From an uncultured Flavobacteriales bacterium (lineage in GTDB: Bacteria; Bacteroidota; Bacteroidia; Flavobacteriales_G; Salibacteraceae), in assembly GCA_913020435.1 (NCBI GenBank), contig CAJVZZ010000009.1:50856-114855 (forward strand): a stretch of DNA of 64,000 nucleotides. The letters run 5' to 3'. How positions within the stretch are numbered: the first letter of the stretch is position 1; every line of letters begins with the position of its first letter. Made by a program: the position numbers and the translations under genes. The notes under the pieces are model-generated. The model did not search any database and was not told the origin of the DNA. It saw nothing but the letters and a program-made list of their open reading frames with translations. Shown piece by piece: positions 30,014-40,717 of this stretch.

Positions 30014-30910
30014 ATGAAAAAAGAAAATAGCCAAAGCGATAAACAAAGTGGAAAGACCAAAAAGGTTATTTCTAAGATAAAGCACAAGTCTAGATTGGTG
30101 CTTATGAACGATGACACCTTTGAAGAGCAGTTCTCATTGATTCTTTCTCCTCTTAATGTCTTTGCATGGGGAGGGTTATTCCTAATTCTCTTTACAGCGT
30201 TTATTATTTTAACGGTTTCATTTACACCACTCAGAGAGTTTATTCCTGGCTATGCCGATATGCAAACAAAGCGGATAGCAACCTCAACGGCTTATAGAGT
30301 TGATAGTCTTGGACAAGCTTTAAATAATAATATCAAGTACTTAAGTACTTTAAAGGTTATTTTATCAGGAGGTGTAGTGAAACGTGATTCGGTAATTTTT
30401 GGTGACGCACCCATTTCTAATGATCAATTAAAAACATTGATATCATTAGAGGATAGTGTTCTCCGAAATGAGGTTGAGCAAGAAGAGCGGTTTAATTTGA
30501 GCTTCAGCTCGGGAAGTGGAGAAGATGACGGTTTACGGAACATTCTGTTTTTTACTCCGCTAGAAGGGGCCTTGTCGTCTAAATTTGATCCAACCATTAG
30601 GCATTATGGTGTTGATATAGTGTCTGCGGAGTCTGATGCTCCAATAAAAGCTGTATTAGAAGGAACAGTTACTTTGGCTACTTGGACATCCGATGAAGGC
30701 CATGTTATTTATCTGCAACATAAATATAATCTGATATCAGTTTATAAGCACAACTCGATGTTACTTAAAAAGGTTGGAGATAAGGTTGGAGCCGGCGAAG
30801 CGATTGCAATTGTAGGGAGCAGTGGAGAGTTAAGTACTGGACCTCATTTGCATTTAGAATTGTGGCATAATGGTGATGCTATAAGCCCTAGCGATTACAT
30901 AATATTCTAA
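30014..30910 (+). CDS. M23 family metallopeptidase with one N-terminal TM
   Basis: HYGVDIVSAESDAPIKAVLEGTV...GPHLHLELWHNG (HLH motif). Confidence 0.9.
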   Translation: MKKENSQSDKQSGKTKKVISKIKHKSRLVLMNDDTFEEQFSLILSPLNVFAWGGLFLILFTAFIILTVSFTPLREFIPGYADMQTKRIATSTAYRVDSLGQALNNNIKYLSTLKVILSGGVVKRDSVIFGDAPISNDQLKTLISLEDSVLRNEVEQEERFNLSFSSGSGEDDGLRNILFFTPLEGALSSKFDPTIRHYGVDIVSAESDAPIKAVLEGTVTLATWTSDEGHVIYLQHKYNLISVYKHNSMLLKKVGDKVGAGEAIAIVGSSGELSTGPHLHLELWHNGDAISPSDYIIF

Positions 30911-30947
30911 AAAAAAGGCCATTCAATTGAATTGAACAGCCTTTTTT
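30911..30947. terminator. Bidirectional terminator between M23 peptidase gene and accC
   Basis: aaaaaaggc ... gcctttttt inverted repeat with internal ttcaattgaa. Confidence 0.7.
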
Positions 30948-30962
30948 AAATATTTTTCTCTT

Positions 30963-32336
30963 TTATAGTTCAGAGGCATAATCCCACTCTTCCAGAAATT
31001 TGGTAGTAAAGTTTCCCTTCTGAAATTGTTCGTTTTTCATTAACTTCTGGTGAAAAGGAATTGTTGTTTTAACTCCTTCTACGATATATTCGTCTAATGC
31101 ACGTTGCATTTTCATAATAGCCTCTTCTCGGGTTTGAGCAACAGCAATAAGTTTTGAAACCATGCTATCATAATTAGGCGGAATGGTATAACCCGCATAA
31201 ACATGTGTGTCAATTCGAATTCCTATTCCCCCCGGCTCATGATATTCTGTAATTTTTCCAGGTGAAGGCATCCAGTTCTTTGTAGGATCTTCAGCATTAA
31301 TTCTACATTGTATGGCATGTGCCTTAGGCATATAGTTTTTACCGGAAATTGGCTCTCCAGCAGCAATCAAAATTTGTTCTTTTATCAAATCCCAACCAAT
31401 GACCTCTTCAGTGATAGTATGTTCCACTTGGATCCGGGTATTCATTTCCATGAAGTAGAATTTTTTATTTTTATCCACTAAAAATTCTACCGTTCCAACA
31501 CCTTCATATTTTACAGCCATTGCTGCTTTTATTGCAGCTTCACCCATTTCTTTTCTTAAAGCAGGCGTCATAAACGGTGAAGGAGTTTCTTCAACTAGCT
31601 TCTGATGTCTCCTTTGGATGGAGCAATCTCGTTCACTCATGTGACAAGCGGTTCCGTGCTGATCACCCGCAATTTGAATTTCTATATGACGAGGTTCTTC
31701 TATGAATTTCTCCATATAAACACCAGCGTTTCCAAAGGCTGCAGCAGCTTCTCGTTGAATTGCGGCTAATGAATCCGCCACATCCTCCTCTTTCCAAACA
31801 ACCCGCATTCCCTTACCTCCGCCACCGGCGGTAGCTTTCATCATAACAGGAAGGCCAACTTCTCTAGACATTTGAACAGCATGATCTCCATCCTTCAACA
31901 GTCCTTCTGAACCAGGAACACAAGGAACTCCCGCTGCTAGCATGGTAGTCTTGGCGTTTGCTTTGTCGCCCATTCCTTCAATCATATCAGGTCCAGCGCC
32001 AATAAACTTTATCCCGTGTTCTTCACAGATCTTTGAGAATTTAGCGTTTTCAGAGAGGAATCCATATCCTGGATGTATAGCGTCTGCATTTGTAATTTCA
32101 GCGGCAGCTATAATATTTTGGATTTTTAGATACGATTCTGTGCTTGGCGCAGGGCCAATACATACTGCTTCATCAGCAAATCGAACAGGTAAGCTGTCCT
32201 TGTCTGCTAAAGAATAGACAGCAACCGTTTTTATGCCCATTTCTTTGCAGGTACGGATAATTCTCAAGGCAATTTCACCTCGGTTAGCAATGAGAATTTT
32301 ATTGAAAAGTTTAGATTTTATTTTCCTTGCCATCAA
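30963..32336 (-). CDS. accC: Acetyl-CoA carboxylase biotin carboxylase subunit
   Basis: [48 protein letters not shown]. Confidence 0.96.
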   Translation of the reverse strand: MMARKIKSKLFNKILIANRGEIALRIIRTCKEMGIKTVAVYSLADKDSLPVRFADEAVCIGPAPSTESYLKIQNIIAAAEITNADAIHPGYGFLSENAKFSKICEEHGIKFIGAGPDMIEGMGDKANAKTTMLAAGVPCVPGSEGLLKDGDHAVQMSREVGLPVMMKATAGGGGKGMRVVWKEEDVADSLAAIQREAAAAFGNAGVYMEKFIEEPRHIEIQIAGDQHGTACHMSERDCSIQRRHQKLVEETPSPFMTPALRKEMGEAAIKAAMAVKYEGVGTVEFLVDKNKKFYFMEMNTRIQVEHTITEEVIGWDLIKEQILIAAGEPISGKNYMPKAHAIQCRINAEDPTKNWMPSPGKITEYHEPGGIGIRIDTHVYAGYTIPPNYDSMVSKLIAVAQTREEAIMKMQRALDEYIVEGVKTTIPFHQKLMKNEQFQKGNFTTKFLEEWDYASEL

Positions 32337-32351
32337 CTATAGTATTTAAAA

Positions 32352-32816
32352 TTAACTAGGATCAATCAAGAATAGAGGTTGATCATACTCCACTGGAGAT
32401 GCATCATCAACTAAAACTTTCACGATTTTACCGGAAACTTCAGCTTCTATTTCATTGAATAATTTCATTGCTTCAATAATGCAAAGTACATCTCCGGGCT
32501 TTACGTCGTCGCCTACATTTTTAAATACAGGTTTCTCAGGAGTAGCTGAACGATAGAAAGTCCCAATCATAGGAGACTTAATTTCAATGTAATTTGAATT
32601 TTCAACAATTGGCGCAGGTGCCGCGACCGTTGCTACTGGAGCAGGAGCCACTATAGGAGCAGCGGCCATTGGAGCTGCTGCATGAATAATTTGTGGAGCG
32701 ACTTCTTTAGCCCCAGTTTTGATAACTAATTTTATGTTATCCATTTCTAGTTCAACCTCGTTTACACCAGATTTAGCTACAAATTTTATTAATCCCTGAA
32801 TTTCTTCAATTTTCAT
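32352..32816 (-). CDS. accB: Acetyl-CoA carboxylase biotin carboxyl carrier protein
   Basis: [15 protein letters not shown] biotinylation motif; Ala/Pro linker. Confidence 0.95.
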   Translation of the reverse strand: MKIEEIQGLIKFVAKSGVNEVELEMDNIKLVIKTGAKEVAPQIIHAAAPMAAAPIVAPAPVATVAAPAPIVENSNYIEIKSPMIGTFYRSATPEKPVFKNVGDDVKPGDVLCIIEAMKLFNEIEAEVSGKIVKVLVDDASPVEYDQPLFLIDPS

Positions 32817-32852
32817 ATTAAAATTTTTCTTGTTCTACAAAGATAAATTTAC

Positions 32853-33848
32853 CTAACTATTATATGCCCATTTAATATAAACCGCACCCCAAGTAAAACC
32901 ACCGCCAAAAGCGGATAAAATGATATTATCACCTTTTTTTAATTTAGGCTCCCATTCCCATAAGCAAAGAGGAATAGTTCCAGCAGTTGTATTCCCGTAT
33001 TTTTCTATATTAATCATGACCTTTTCTGGGTCAAGGTTTAAACGCTTAGCAGTTGCATCAATTATTCTGAGGTTTGCTTGATGAGGAACTAGCCAGTCTA
33101 CGGTGTCCCCATTTAGTCCATTTCTTAACATAACTTCTTCAGAAACATCCGCCATGTTAGTAACTGCAAATTTGAAGACTTGTTTTCCTTCTTGATAAAC
33201 TGAATGTTCGTTGTTTGCAACTGTCTCTGCAGTTGCAGGTTTCACTGAGCCACCAGCAGGTTGGTGTAAATATTTTCGTCCAGAACCATCAGAGTGCAGT
33301 TGGAAATCGATAACTCCGTTTCCTTCTTCGTTTGGTTCTAATAAAACGGCTCCACCACCATCACCAAAAATGATACATGTTGTACGGTCTTCGTAGTTTA
33401 GTATAGATGACATTTTGTCTACGCCAACCACAACAACCTTTTTATATTTTCCTGTTTCAATAAACTGTGCTCCTGTGCTCAATGCATAAATAAATCCAGA
33501 GCAAGCTGCATTTACGTCAAAGCTCCAAGCGTTAGTAGCTCCTACTTTATCCGCAACAATATTTGCACAGCTAGGAAAATTGTAATCGGATGTAACGGTG
33601 CCAACAATTATTAGATCTATCTCTTTTGGTGAGATCCCTCGTTTCTTGCAAAGGTCTAGAACTGCAGGAGCTGCCAAGTCAGAGGCGCCTGTGTTTGGTT
33701 CTTTTAGAATTCGACGTTCCTTGATACCTGTTCTTGAAGTAATCCACTCATCATTGGTATCAATGATTTTTTCAAGGTCTTTGTTGGTCATTTTAGTTTC
33801 AGGTACGTAACCCGAAACGGAGGTAATTGCTGCTGTAATTTTCGACAT
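32853..33848 (-). CDS. fabH: 3-oxoacyl-ACP synthase III
   Basis: DVNAACSGFIYAL active-site Cys; VPHQANLRII; YGNTTAGTIPLCL. Confidence 0.95.
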   Translation of the reverse strand: MSKITAAITSVSGYVPETKMTNKDLEKIIDTNDEWITSRTGIKERRILKEPNTGASDLAAPAVLDLCKKRGISPKEIDLIIVGTVTSDYNFPSCANIVADKVGATNAWSFDVNAACSGFIYALSTGAQFIETGKYKKVVVVGVDKMSSILNYEDRTTCIIFGDGGGAVLLEPNEEGNGVIDFQLHSDGSGRKYLHQPAGGSVKPATAETVANNEHSVYQEGKQVFKFAVTNMADVSEEVMLRNGLNGDTVDWLVPHQANLRIIDATAKRLNLDPEKVMINIEKYGNTTAGTIPLCLWEWEPKLKKGDNIILSAFGGGFTWGAVYIKWAYNS

Positions 33849-34786
33849 TATTGAAATGCGTTTTTTATTTTTCCCACTAATTGTGCATTTGACACATCTA
33901 GCGAATGAACAATCATATTTTTTATAGCGCGAGCGCTAGAAATTCCATGGCCAATAATAACATTTCCATTAACACCAAGCACAGGAGTTCCTCCATAAAT
34001 TTCATAATTCAAGCGATTAAAGAATTCGTCATTGATTCCACGTTTCTTAATCATTGAATAAAAGGCTTCAGCTTCTTTTAGCATTACATTGCCAGTGAAG
34101 CCGTCGGTTACAATAACATCCACATCTCCGCTAAAGAGATCTCGTCCTTCTACATTCCCAAAAAAATTAAAATCTCTAGAATCTTTCATGAGCTGATGAG
34201 CTGCCTGGATTTGCATTGTTCCTTTTTCTTCCTCTTCTCCCATACTCAAAAGGCCAACCTTAGGGTTTTCAATCGAAAAAACCTCCTTTGCGTAAATTGA
34301 CCCTAGAATTCCGAATTGATAAAGAACATCTGGCTTACAGTCAGCATTAATACCAACATCAAGCAATATATTCATACTTCCTTCAGGACAAGGGATTGCG
34401 GAGGTTACGGACGGTCTAATGACACCAGGTATCGCTTGGATAGTGAACATTGAGCCCACCATCATTGCTCCCGAATTTCCTGCACTTGCAAAAGAATCAA
34501 GTTCACCCGTCTTCAAATAACGAAACCCAAGACCTATTGAAGACTCGGGTTTGCTTTTAAATGCTTTTGCAGGGTGCTCACCCATCTCAATTCGCTCAGT
34601 AGTATGAATGAACTCAAAATCATTAGGATTTTCTCCTTGAGATCGAATTTTTTCTCTACTTACATTTTCATCACCTATCAGGACAATGGAAATATCTTTA
34701 AGCAATTCTTTTCGAGCGTCTATTGCTCCAAGAATAGTTGAGTCGGGTGCAAAATCACCACCAAAAGTGTCGAGGCCTAATCGCAT
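33848..34786 (-). CDS. plsX: Phosphate acyltransferase PlsX
   Basis: LGLDTFGGDFAPDSTILGA...SAGNSGAMM...VTDGFTGNVMLK. Confidence 0.94.
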   Translation of the reverse strand: MRLGLDTFGGDFAPDSTILGAIDARKELLKDISIVLIGDENVSREKIRSQGENPNDFEFIHTTERIEMGEHPAKAFKSKPESSIGLGFRYLKTGELDSFASAGNSGAMMVGSMFTIQAIPGVIRPSVTSAIPCPEGSMNILLDVGINADCKPDVLYQFGILGSIYAKEVFSIENPKVGLLSMGEEEEKGTMQIQAAHQLMKDSRDFNFFGNVEGRDLFSGDVDVIVTDGFTGNVMLKEAEAFYSMIKKRGINDEFFNRLNYEIYGGTPVLGVNGNVIIGHGISSARAIKNMIVHSLDVSNAQLVGKIKNAFQ

Positions 34787-34823
34787 TCAGGAATTTAGCT
34801 AGTTGCCAAATTAGAACTAATTA

Positions 34824-35015
34824 CTAAACCTCTGTCTCTTTCTCTAAGACAACTTTTCCTTTGTAGTATAATTTTCCTTCGAACCAGTGGGCTCTGTGGA
34901 ATAAATGTGGTTGTCCAGTTGTTGGACATGTTGCAACTGTCGGAGCAGTAGTTTTGTAGTGAGTACGTCTTTTGTCTCTTCTAGTTGTACTCTGCTTACG
35001 TTTAGGATGTGCCAT
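34824..35015 (-). CDS. rpmF: 50S ribosomal protein L32
   Basis: [21 protein letters not shown]. Confidence 0.96.
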   Translation of the reverse strand: MAHPKRKQSTTRRDKRRTHYKTTAPTVATCPTTGQPHLFHRAHWFEGKLYYKGKVVLEKETEV

Positions 35016-35020
35016 TATTT

Positions 35021-35551
35021 CTAATTTTTATCTTTAAACAAGTCTTTTAATGTATTCCATCTCGGATCTGATGCTTCGTTAGAAGAATCTTCTCCACCAT
35101 TGTATTCTTTTAGTTTTTCAATCATTATTGGATCACACTTACCTTCTTCGTGAACTGCCTTAGAGGGCAATGCAAGGTGAATAAGCTGATAAAAAAGCTC
35201 AGATAAGTCAACCTTGTGATCTCTGGGCGGAATGTATATCACATCCTCTTCACCCCAAACATCTTCGTCGCTAAATTTCCCAATGATTCTAGAATCACCA
35301 GAAATCTCAATATCTAGAATATCCAAGCAAATATCACAATCGACATTTACTGAACCATTATAAAAAATATCGAATACCAATAAGTTTTCTTTTTTATCCA
35401 ATTCGACATCGAAAGCGACTTTTCCATTATGAATAAGCTCACCTTCAATACCTCTATCTTGAAAAGTCTCAAAGAACGTTTTTGTTACCTCATAGTTAAA
35501 CTGGTGTTTACCTACTGTTAATCCTGAAAATTTTAGTTCAAAATCTTTCAT
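35021..35551 (-). CDS. DUF177 (YceD-like) protein
   Basis: Position next to rpm[15 protein letters not shown]; ending [10 protein letters not shown]. Confidence 0.88.
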   Translation of the reverse strand: MKDFELKFSGLTVGKHQFNYEVTKTFFETFQDRGIEGELIHNGKVAFDVELDKKENLLVFDIFYNGSVNVDCDICLDILDIEISGDSRIIGKFSDEDVWGEEDVIYIPPRDHKVDLSELFYQLIHLALPSKAVHEEGKCDPIMIEKLKEYNGGEDSSNEASDPRWNTLKDLFKDKN

Positions 35552-35634
35552 AGAATCCTAGCCAAAAATGAGGCGGCAAATGTAATAAAATATGTGTTAG
35601 TAAAATTTAATCGAAATAATTAAAAACCAAGCCC

Positions 35635-36693
35635 TTATCTCTTTGTTAAAGCATTTTCGACTAGGGTTTTGTTTAGTTTTCGATTTTTAAAGATATCAAT
35701 TGCAGAAAAAACAGCATTTCTGAATGAACTTGCAGAAGCAATTCCAGCCCCAGCAATGTCGTACGCAGTTCCATGGTCAGGCGAGGTTCTTACAATTGGG
35801 AGCCCTGCTGTAAAATTCACGCCCTCATCAAAAGAAATCGTTTTGAATGGAGTCAATCCTTGGTCATGATACATGGCAAGAATTCCATCGAATTTTTTAT
35901 ATCCTGGCGATCCAAAAAAACCATCAGCAGGAAAAGGCCCAAAAATTAAAGTGCCTTGTTTTTCTGCTTTTTTTAGAGCTGGAATAATTATCTCTTTTTC
36001 TTCAGAACCTATAGTTCCATTATCTCCGGAATGAGGATTAAGGCCTAAAACTGCAATTGTAGGGTGAGCAATACTAAAGTCTTGCTGTAAAGTTTTTTGT
36101 AAAACCTCAATCTTTTTTAAAATTACTTCCTCTGTGATTTGACTAGCAACATCCTTAATGGCGATATGACCGGTTATTGTTCCTACTCTTAAATCGCCAT
36201 GGGTAAGAACCATTAACGGATAATCTTCATTAGCATAATTAGCCAAATATTCAGTATGTCCTGGAAATGAAAAATCTTCAGACTGAATGTTGTTTTTATT
36301 AATTGGAGCGGTTACTAACACATCAATTTTATTTGATGCTAAGTCCTTAGTGGCGGCCTCAAGCGATAAGAAAGATTTTCTGCCTGCATCAGAGGTTGAT
36401 TCACCAAAAGTAATGGTGCTTTCATCATCCCATACTTGAACTAAGTTTGCCCTCTTGGGGTTTGCCTGAGCAGCATCCGCGATCTCTAAAAAGCTAAAGT
36501 CACTAACATCAAGCGATTCGTTGTAAGCTTTAATTAAACTCAGATTTCCGTAGATAACGGGAGTACAAACGTCCATCATTCTAGCATCAGAAAAGGTTTT
36601 TATAATTACCTCTAGCCCTATACCATTGTAGTCTCCTATTGAAACTCCAACACGAATTTTTCGATTCGGTTTTATGTTCTTTTTGGGATGCAT
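35635..36693 (-). CDS. pdxA: 4-hydroxythreonine-4-phosphate dehydrogenase
   Basis: VGVSIGDYNGIGLEVIIK; GHTEYLA; YHDQGLTPFK; RTSPDHGTAYDIAG. Confidence 0.93.
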   Translation of the reverse strand: MHPKKNIKPNRKIRVGVSIGDYNGIGLEVIIKTFSDARMMDVCTPVIYGNLSLIKAYNESLDVSDFSFLEIADAAQANPKRANLVQVWDDESTITFGESTSDAGRKSFLSLEAATKDLASNKIDVLVTAPINKNNIQSEDFSFPGHTEYLANYANEDYPLMVLTHGDLRVGTITGHIAIKDVASQITEEVILKKIEVLQKTLQQDFSIAHPTIAVLGLNPHSGDNGTIGSEEKEIIIPALKKAEKQGTLIFGPFPADGFFGSPGYKKFDGILAMYHDQGLTPFKTISFDEGVNFTAGLPIVRTSPDHGTAYDIAGAGIASASSFRNAVFSAIDIFKNRKLNKTLVENALTKR

Positions 36694-36701
36694 TTAAGAA
36701 T

Positions 36702-38147
36702 CTATACTGAAATTGTTTTGAAAAACTCGAATAATGAACGAACTCCAACTCCAGTGCCTTCAATACCTCGATAGTTTTTTTCCGAATGATTGAATGCTGG
36801 ACCGGCTAAATCAATGTGGATATATGGGTAGCCTTCTTTTGTTACTGTATCTTGTGTGAAATACTCTAAAAATTTACCAGCTGTGATCATTCCAGCTTCA
36901 GCTCCACCTAGATTTTTGAGATCTGCAACTCTAGATTTCAACTGATCCTTGTACTCATCCCAAAATGGAAATGGTGCAAATCGTTCGTAGGTTTTTGCAC
37001 CAGACGCGATAAGTACATCGTGTATTTCTTGCGGTGCATTTCCCATTGAAACCATGGCTTGATCGCCAATCGCTCTTGCCGCTGATCCCGTTAATGTCGC
37101 CATATCTATTACTAGTTCAGGATCGTAATTTCTTGCGTAAGAAAGGGCATCTGCTAAAATCATTCTTCCTTCAGCATCTGTATTTAAGACTTCAACGGTC
37201 ATTCCATTGTGCATGTTAATTACATCACCAGGAACATAAGCGTTGCCACCTGGACGATTTTCTGTTGCAGGAATTAGTCCGATTACTCTAATTGGCAATT
37301 TAGCTTGTGCTATTGCGGCCATCGTTCCAACTACTGATGCAGAACCTCCCATGTCACATTTCATATAGTCCATTGACATCGCAGTTGGCTTTAAGCTTAA
37401 GCCACCTGTATCGTAAACCACACCTTTTCCAACAAGGACATAAGGCTTTTCGTTTTTAGCATTTTCTGGATTCCATTCTAAAATAGAAAAAGTTGGTGGA
37501 TTTGGAGACCCAAGATTTACTGCGAGCAGGCCACCCATTTTTAACGACTGGATTTTAGATTTATTGAATACCTCAACTTTAAATCCTAGTTCTTCTCCTA
37601 AATCCATCATATCGTGAGCATACTGCTCAGCAGTTAAATATGAAAGAGGCTCATTTACAAAATCACGTGCAATGCAAGTAGAACTTACTGCTGCATTTAG
37701 GTTGACTAGCTCAGTATTTGAAAGCCCATCAATATTTATGGTCGAAATGGTATTTCTTCTCTTATCAGCATCAGAGAAATATTTAAGGAACTGATAATTA
37801 CTCAAACCAAAGCCCTCAGAAAATGCATAAAGCAGTTCTGAATTTCCGCTGCCTTTTATGGTAACTGAAGTTTGCTTAAGTTCATTTAATTTTTTACAAA
37901 CACCATGAGATGCAAGTCGAGACTTTTCAAGGGTTTTATTATTGTCTTTATCCTCTTCAATTTGATATATGAATACATGACTACTTAACCGATTAAGATA
38001 AATTGAGTTGTTTTTATTCTCAATTTGCTCTTTTACGAAGGCAAGTTCACCTGCGCTTAAGTCTGCGATTTCGCTAACATTTTTGCAGATAAGGATTTGA
38101 TTCTCTATTGAATTAGAAGCTTGGGCTCCTGAAAATATTTCTCTCAT
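36702..38147 (-). CDS. Leucyl aminopeptidase (M17)
   Basis: VGKGVVYDTGGLSLKPTAMSMDYMKCDMGGSA; NTDAEGRMILADAL. Confidence 0.94.
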   Translation of the reverse strand: MREIFSGAQASNSIENQILICKNVSEIADLSAGELAFVKEQIENKNNSIYLNRLSSHVFIYQIEEDKDNNKTLEKSRLASHGVCKKLNELKQTSVTIKGSGNSELLYAFSEGFGLSNYQFLKYFSDADKRRNTISTINIDGLSNTELVNLNAAVSSTCIARDFVNEPLSYLTAEQYAHDMMDLGEELGFKVEVFNKSKIQSLKMGGLLAVNLGSPNPPTFSILEWNPENAKNEKPYVLVGKGVVYDTGGLSLKPTAMSMDYMKCDMGGSASVVGTMAAIAQAKLPIRVIGLIPATENRPGGNAYVPGDVINMHNGMTVEVLNTDAEGRMILADALSYARNYDPELVIDMATLTGSAARAIGDQAMVSMGNAPQEIHDVLIASGAKTYERFAPFPFWDEYKDQLKSRVADLKNLGGAEAGMITAGKFLEYFTQDTVTKEGYPYIHIDLAGPAFNHSEKNYRGIEGTGVGVRSLFEFFKTISV

Positions 38148-38228
38148 ACTTGAAATTTTTGGAAAGGCAAATGTAATGATTGGTCAAAACTGTGTGACCT
38201 TTTACTGTTTAGTACAATTAATTAATTC

Positions 38229-38263
38229 AAAAAAAGCCCTCCCAAATTTTTGGGAGGGCTTTT
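38229..38263. terminator. Terminator between hpd and M17 peptidase genes
   Basis: aaaaaagccctccca-aattttt-gggagggctttt strong GC hairpin flanked by A/T tracts. Confidence 0.85.
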
Positions 38264-38266
38264 AAA

Positions 38267-39430
38267 TTAAAGAGTTCCTCTGTTTTCTTGTTCTCGTTCT
38301 ATAGATTCGAATAAAGCTTTAAAGTTCCCAGCACCAAATCCTCTTGCTCCCATTCTTTGAATAATCTCGAAGAATAAGGTAGGCCTGTCTTCTATTGGTT
38401 TAGTGAAAATTTGTAATAAATACCCCTCTTCATCAGCATCCACTAAAATTGAAAGTTTTTGAAGTTCTTTTATATCTTCTTTCATCATATCGCGATGTTT
38501 ACCTAGTCTTTCAGGGATTCCATCATAATATTCTTGCGGTGGAGGAGGTAAAAACTCAACACCACGAGCTTTTAGTTGTGCAACTGTTTTTATAACATCA
38601 TCAGTTGCAACTGCAATATGCTGCACACCAGAACCTTCGTAAAAGTCCAAGTATTCTTCTATTTGAGACTTTTTAGCGGCCTTTGCGGGTTCATTTATCG
38701 GGAATTTAATGCGACCGTTTCCGTTAGACATTACCTTACTCATCAATGCAGAATACTCTGTATGAATTTGATTATCGTCAAATGAAAGGAAATTCTCAAA
38801 ACCCATTACATCTTCATACCATTTAACCCAAGTATTCATTTGGTTCCAATCAACATTACCAACCATATGGTCTATGTACTTTAAGCCTACTGGTTCAGGA
38901 TTATAATCTGATTTCCATTCTTTAAATCCAGGTAAAAATGCACCCGTGTAGTTTTTTCTTTCAATAAACATGTGAACGGTTTCGCCATAGGTATAGATTC
39001 CGGCTCTAACAACTTCGCCATGTCCGTCTTTCTCTACTACTGGCTCTAAATAAGATTTAGCACCCCTAGATGTTGTTTCTTCATATGCCTTTCGTGCATC
39101 TTCCACCCAGAGAGCAATTACTTTAACACCATCGCCATGTTTAACAATATGTTCATTTATTGGCGATTTGCTATTTAACGGAGTGGTAAGGATTAATCGA
39201 ATTTTATCTTGAACTAAAACATAACTTACAGAGTCTCTAGACCCGGTTTCTAGACCTTTATAGGCTAAAGATTGAAATCCAAAAGCGGTTTTATAAAAAT
39301 GCGCGGACTGTTTTGCATTACCGACATAGAACTCAATATAATCCGTCCCTAATAGCGGAAGGAAATCTTGTGCACCTGCAAATATTTTTTCTAAACCGTA
39401 GTCTACTGATTGTATTTCTTTTTTACTCAT
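38267..39430 (-). CDS. hpd: 4-hydroxyphenylpyruvate dioxygenase
   Basis: FYVGNAKQSAHFYKTAFGFQ; GVQHIAVATDDVI; TLFFEIIQRMGARGFGAGNFKALFESIE; internal ATG chosen as likely start. Confidence 0.94.
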   Translation of the reverse strand: MSKKEIQSVDYGLEKIFAGAQDFLPLLGTDYIEFYVGNAKQSAHFYKTAFGFQSLAYKGLETGSRDSVSYVLVQDKIRLILTTPLNSKSPINEHIVKHGDGVKVIALWVEDARKAYEETTSRGAKSYLEPVVEKDGHGEVVRAGIYTYGETVHMFIERKNYTGAFLPGFKEWKSDYNPEPVGLKYIDHMVGNVDWNQMNTWVKWYEDVMGFENFLSFDDNQIHTEYSALMSKVMSNGNGRIKFPINEPAKAAKKSQIEEYLDFYEGSGVQHIAVATDDVIKTVAQLKARGVEFLPPPPQEYYDGIPERLGKHRDMMKEDIKELQKLSILVDADEEGYLLQIFTKPIEDRPTLFFEIIQRMGARGFGAGNFKALFESIEREQENRGTL

Positions 39431-39454
39431 CGTTTTGTCTTTCAATATTATCAA

Positions 39455-40612
39455 CTAACCTATCCAAGATTTAAAATAGTCTTTATCAGCTATTGCCATA
39501 GCTTGTTCGGTAACCTTTAGCGGCTTAAAAGTATCTACCATAACAGCCAGCTCTTCTGTTTCTGTTTTTCCTATACTTCTTTCCGCCGCACCTGGATGCG
39601 GACCGTGTGCAGTTCCTGATGGGTGCAAGGTAATGTGTCCAGGTGCAATGTCGTTTCTGCTCATAAAGTCGCCATCAACATAGTACAGTACTTCATCCGA
39701 GTCTATATTACTGTGGTTATATGGAGCAGGAATTGACTTGGGGTGATAGTCATACTTGCGAGGTACAAATGAACAAATCACGAAAGTATCGGTTTCAAAT
39801 GTTTGGTGAATAGGAGGTGGTAAGTGCACCCTTCCGGTAATTGGTTCAAATTCATGAATTGAAAAGGCATAAGGGAAATTATAACCGTCCCAGCCAACTA
39901 CATCAAAAGGATGTGCTCCATAGGTAAAGTCATAAACGACCCCCTCTCTTTTTACTTTAACCAAAAAGTCTCCTAACTCGTCGTGCGTTTCTATTTCATA
40001 GGGAGCTCGAAGATCTCGCTCACAAAAAGGAGAGTGTTCGAGGTGCTGTCCAAACCTGTTTCGGTATTTTTTCGGAGTATGCACCGGACTGTTTGATTCT
40101 GTTATAAATAAACGATTGTCCGTAGAATCAAAATCCATTTTATAAATCATTCCACGTGGAATAACTAAATAGTCTCCATATTTAAAAACTATGTTGCCCA
40201 TTTGGGTTCTTAGCTTTCCTGAACCTCTGTGAATAAATATTACTTCGTCGGCATCACCGTTTTTATAAAAATAGTCTTCGGTTTTATTTGAAGGTGCTGC
40301 AAGCTGAATAGACACGTCGCTATTAAACAATATGGGTACCCTTGCGTCTAATTGGTCTGCAATAGGGTTAATTTCAAAACCTCTTAATCGCTGAGCTCTT
40401 ATGTTTTTATCAAATGCAGCTTTTGGAGAAACATCTTTTTCAGCTCCAATATCCTTGACTATTGTAGGTCGATGAACATGATACATGATTGATGACATGC
40501 CATCAAACCCAATGGTGCCAAATAATTCTTCAGAATATAACTCTCCATTTTCCTTGCGAAAAATCGTGTGTCTTTTACTAGGGAAGACTCCAAGTTTGTG
40601 ATAAAAGGGCAT
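39455..40612 (-). CDS. hmgA: Homogentisate 1,2-dioxygenase
   Basis: HRGSGKLRTQMGNIVFKYGDYLVIPRGMIYKMDFD; HLPPPIHQTFET; HGPHPGAAE. Confidence 0.92.
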   Translation of the reverse strand: MPFYHKLGVFPSKRHTIFRKENGELYSEELFGTIGFDGMSSIMYHVHRPTIVKDIGAEKDVSPKAAFDKNIRAQRLRGFEINPIADQLDARVPILFNSDVSIQLAAPSNKTEDYFYKNGDADEVIFIHRGSGKLRTQMGNIVFKYGDYLVIPRGMIYKMDFDSTDNRLFITESNSPVHTPKKYRNRFGQHLEHSPFCERDLRAPYEIETHDELGDFLVKVKREGVVYDFTYGAHPFDVVGWDGYNFPYAFSIHEFEPITGRVHLPPPIHQTFETDTFVICSFVPRKYDYHPKSIPAPYNHSNIDSDEVLYYVDGDFMSRNDIAPGHITLHPSGTAHGPHPGAAERSIGKTETEELAVMVDTFKPLKVTEQAMAIADKDYFKSWIG

Positions 40613-40717
40613 ACTTAATTTTTTATCAAATTTATATACTATGCAGGAATAGTAAAATGACTAATGTCAGAAATAATTTAATTTGAGCTAAACGGAGAAA
40701 GCGTTGTTTTACTCAAA

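Noticed and set aside
30963-35551. Unusual operon of lipid and ribosomal genes
   Set aside because: accC-accB-fabH-plsX-rpmF-DUF177 is a well-known conserved bacterial arrangement.
38267-40612. Secondary-metabolite (pyomelanin) cluster
   Set aside because: hpd and hmgA together are ordinary tyrosine catabolism; no biosynthetic genes are adjacent.
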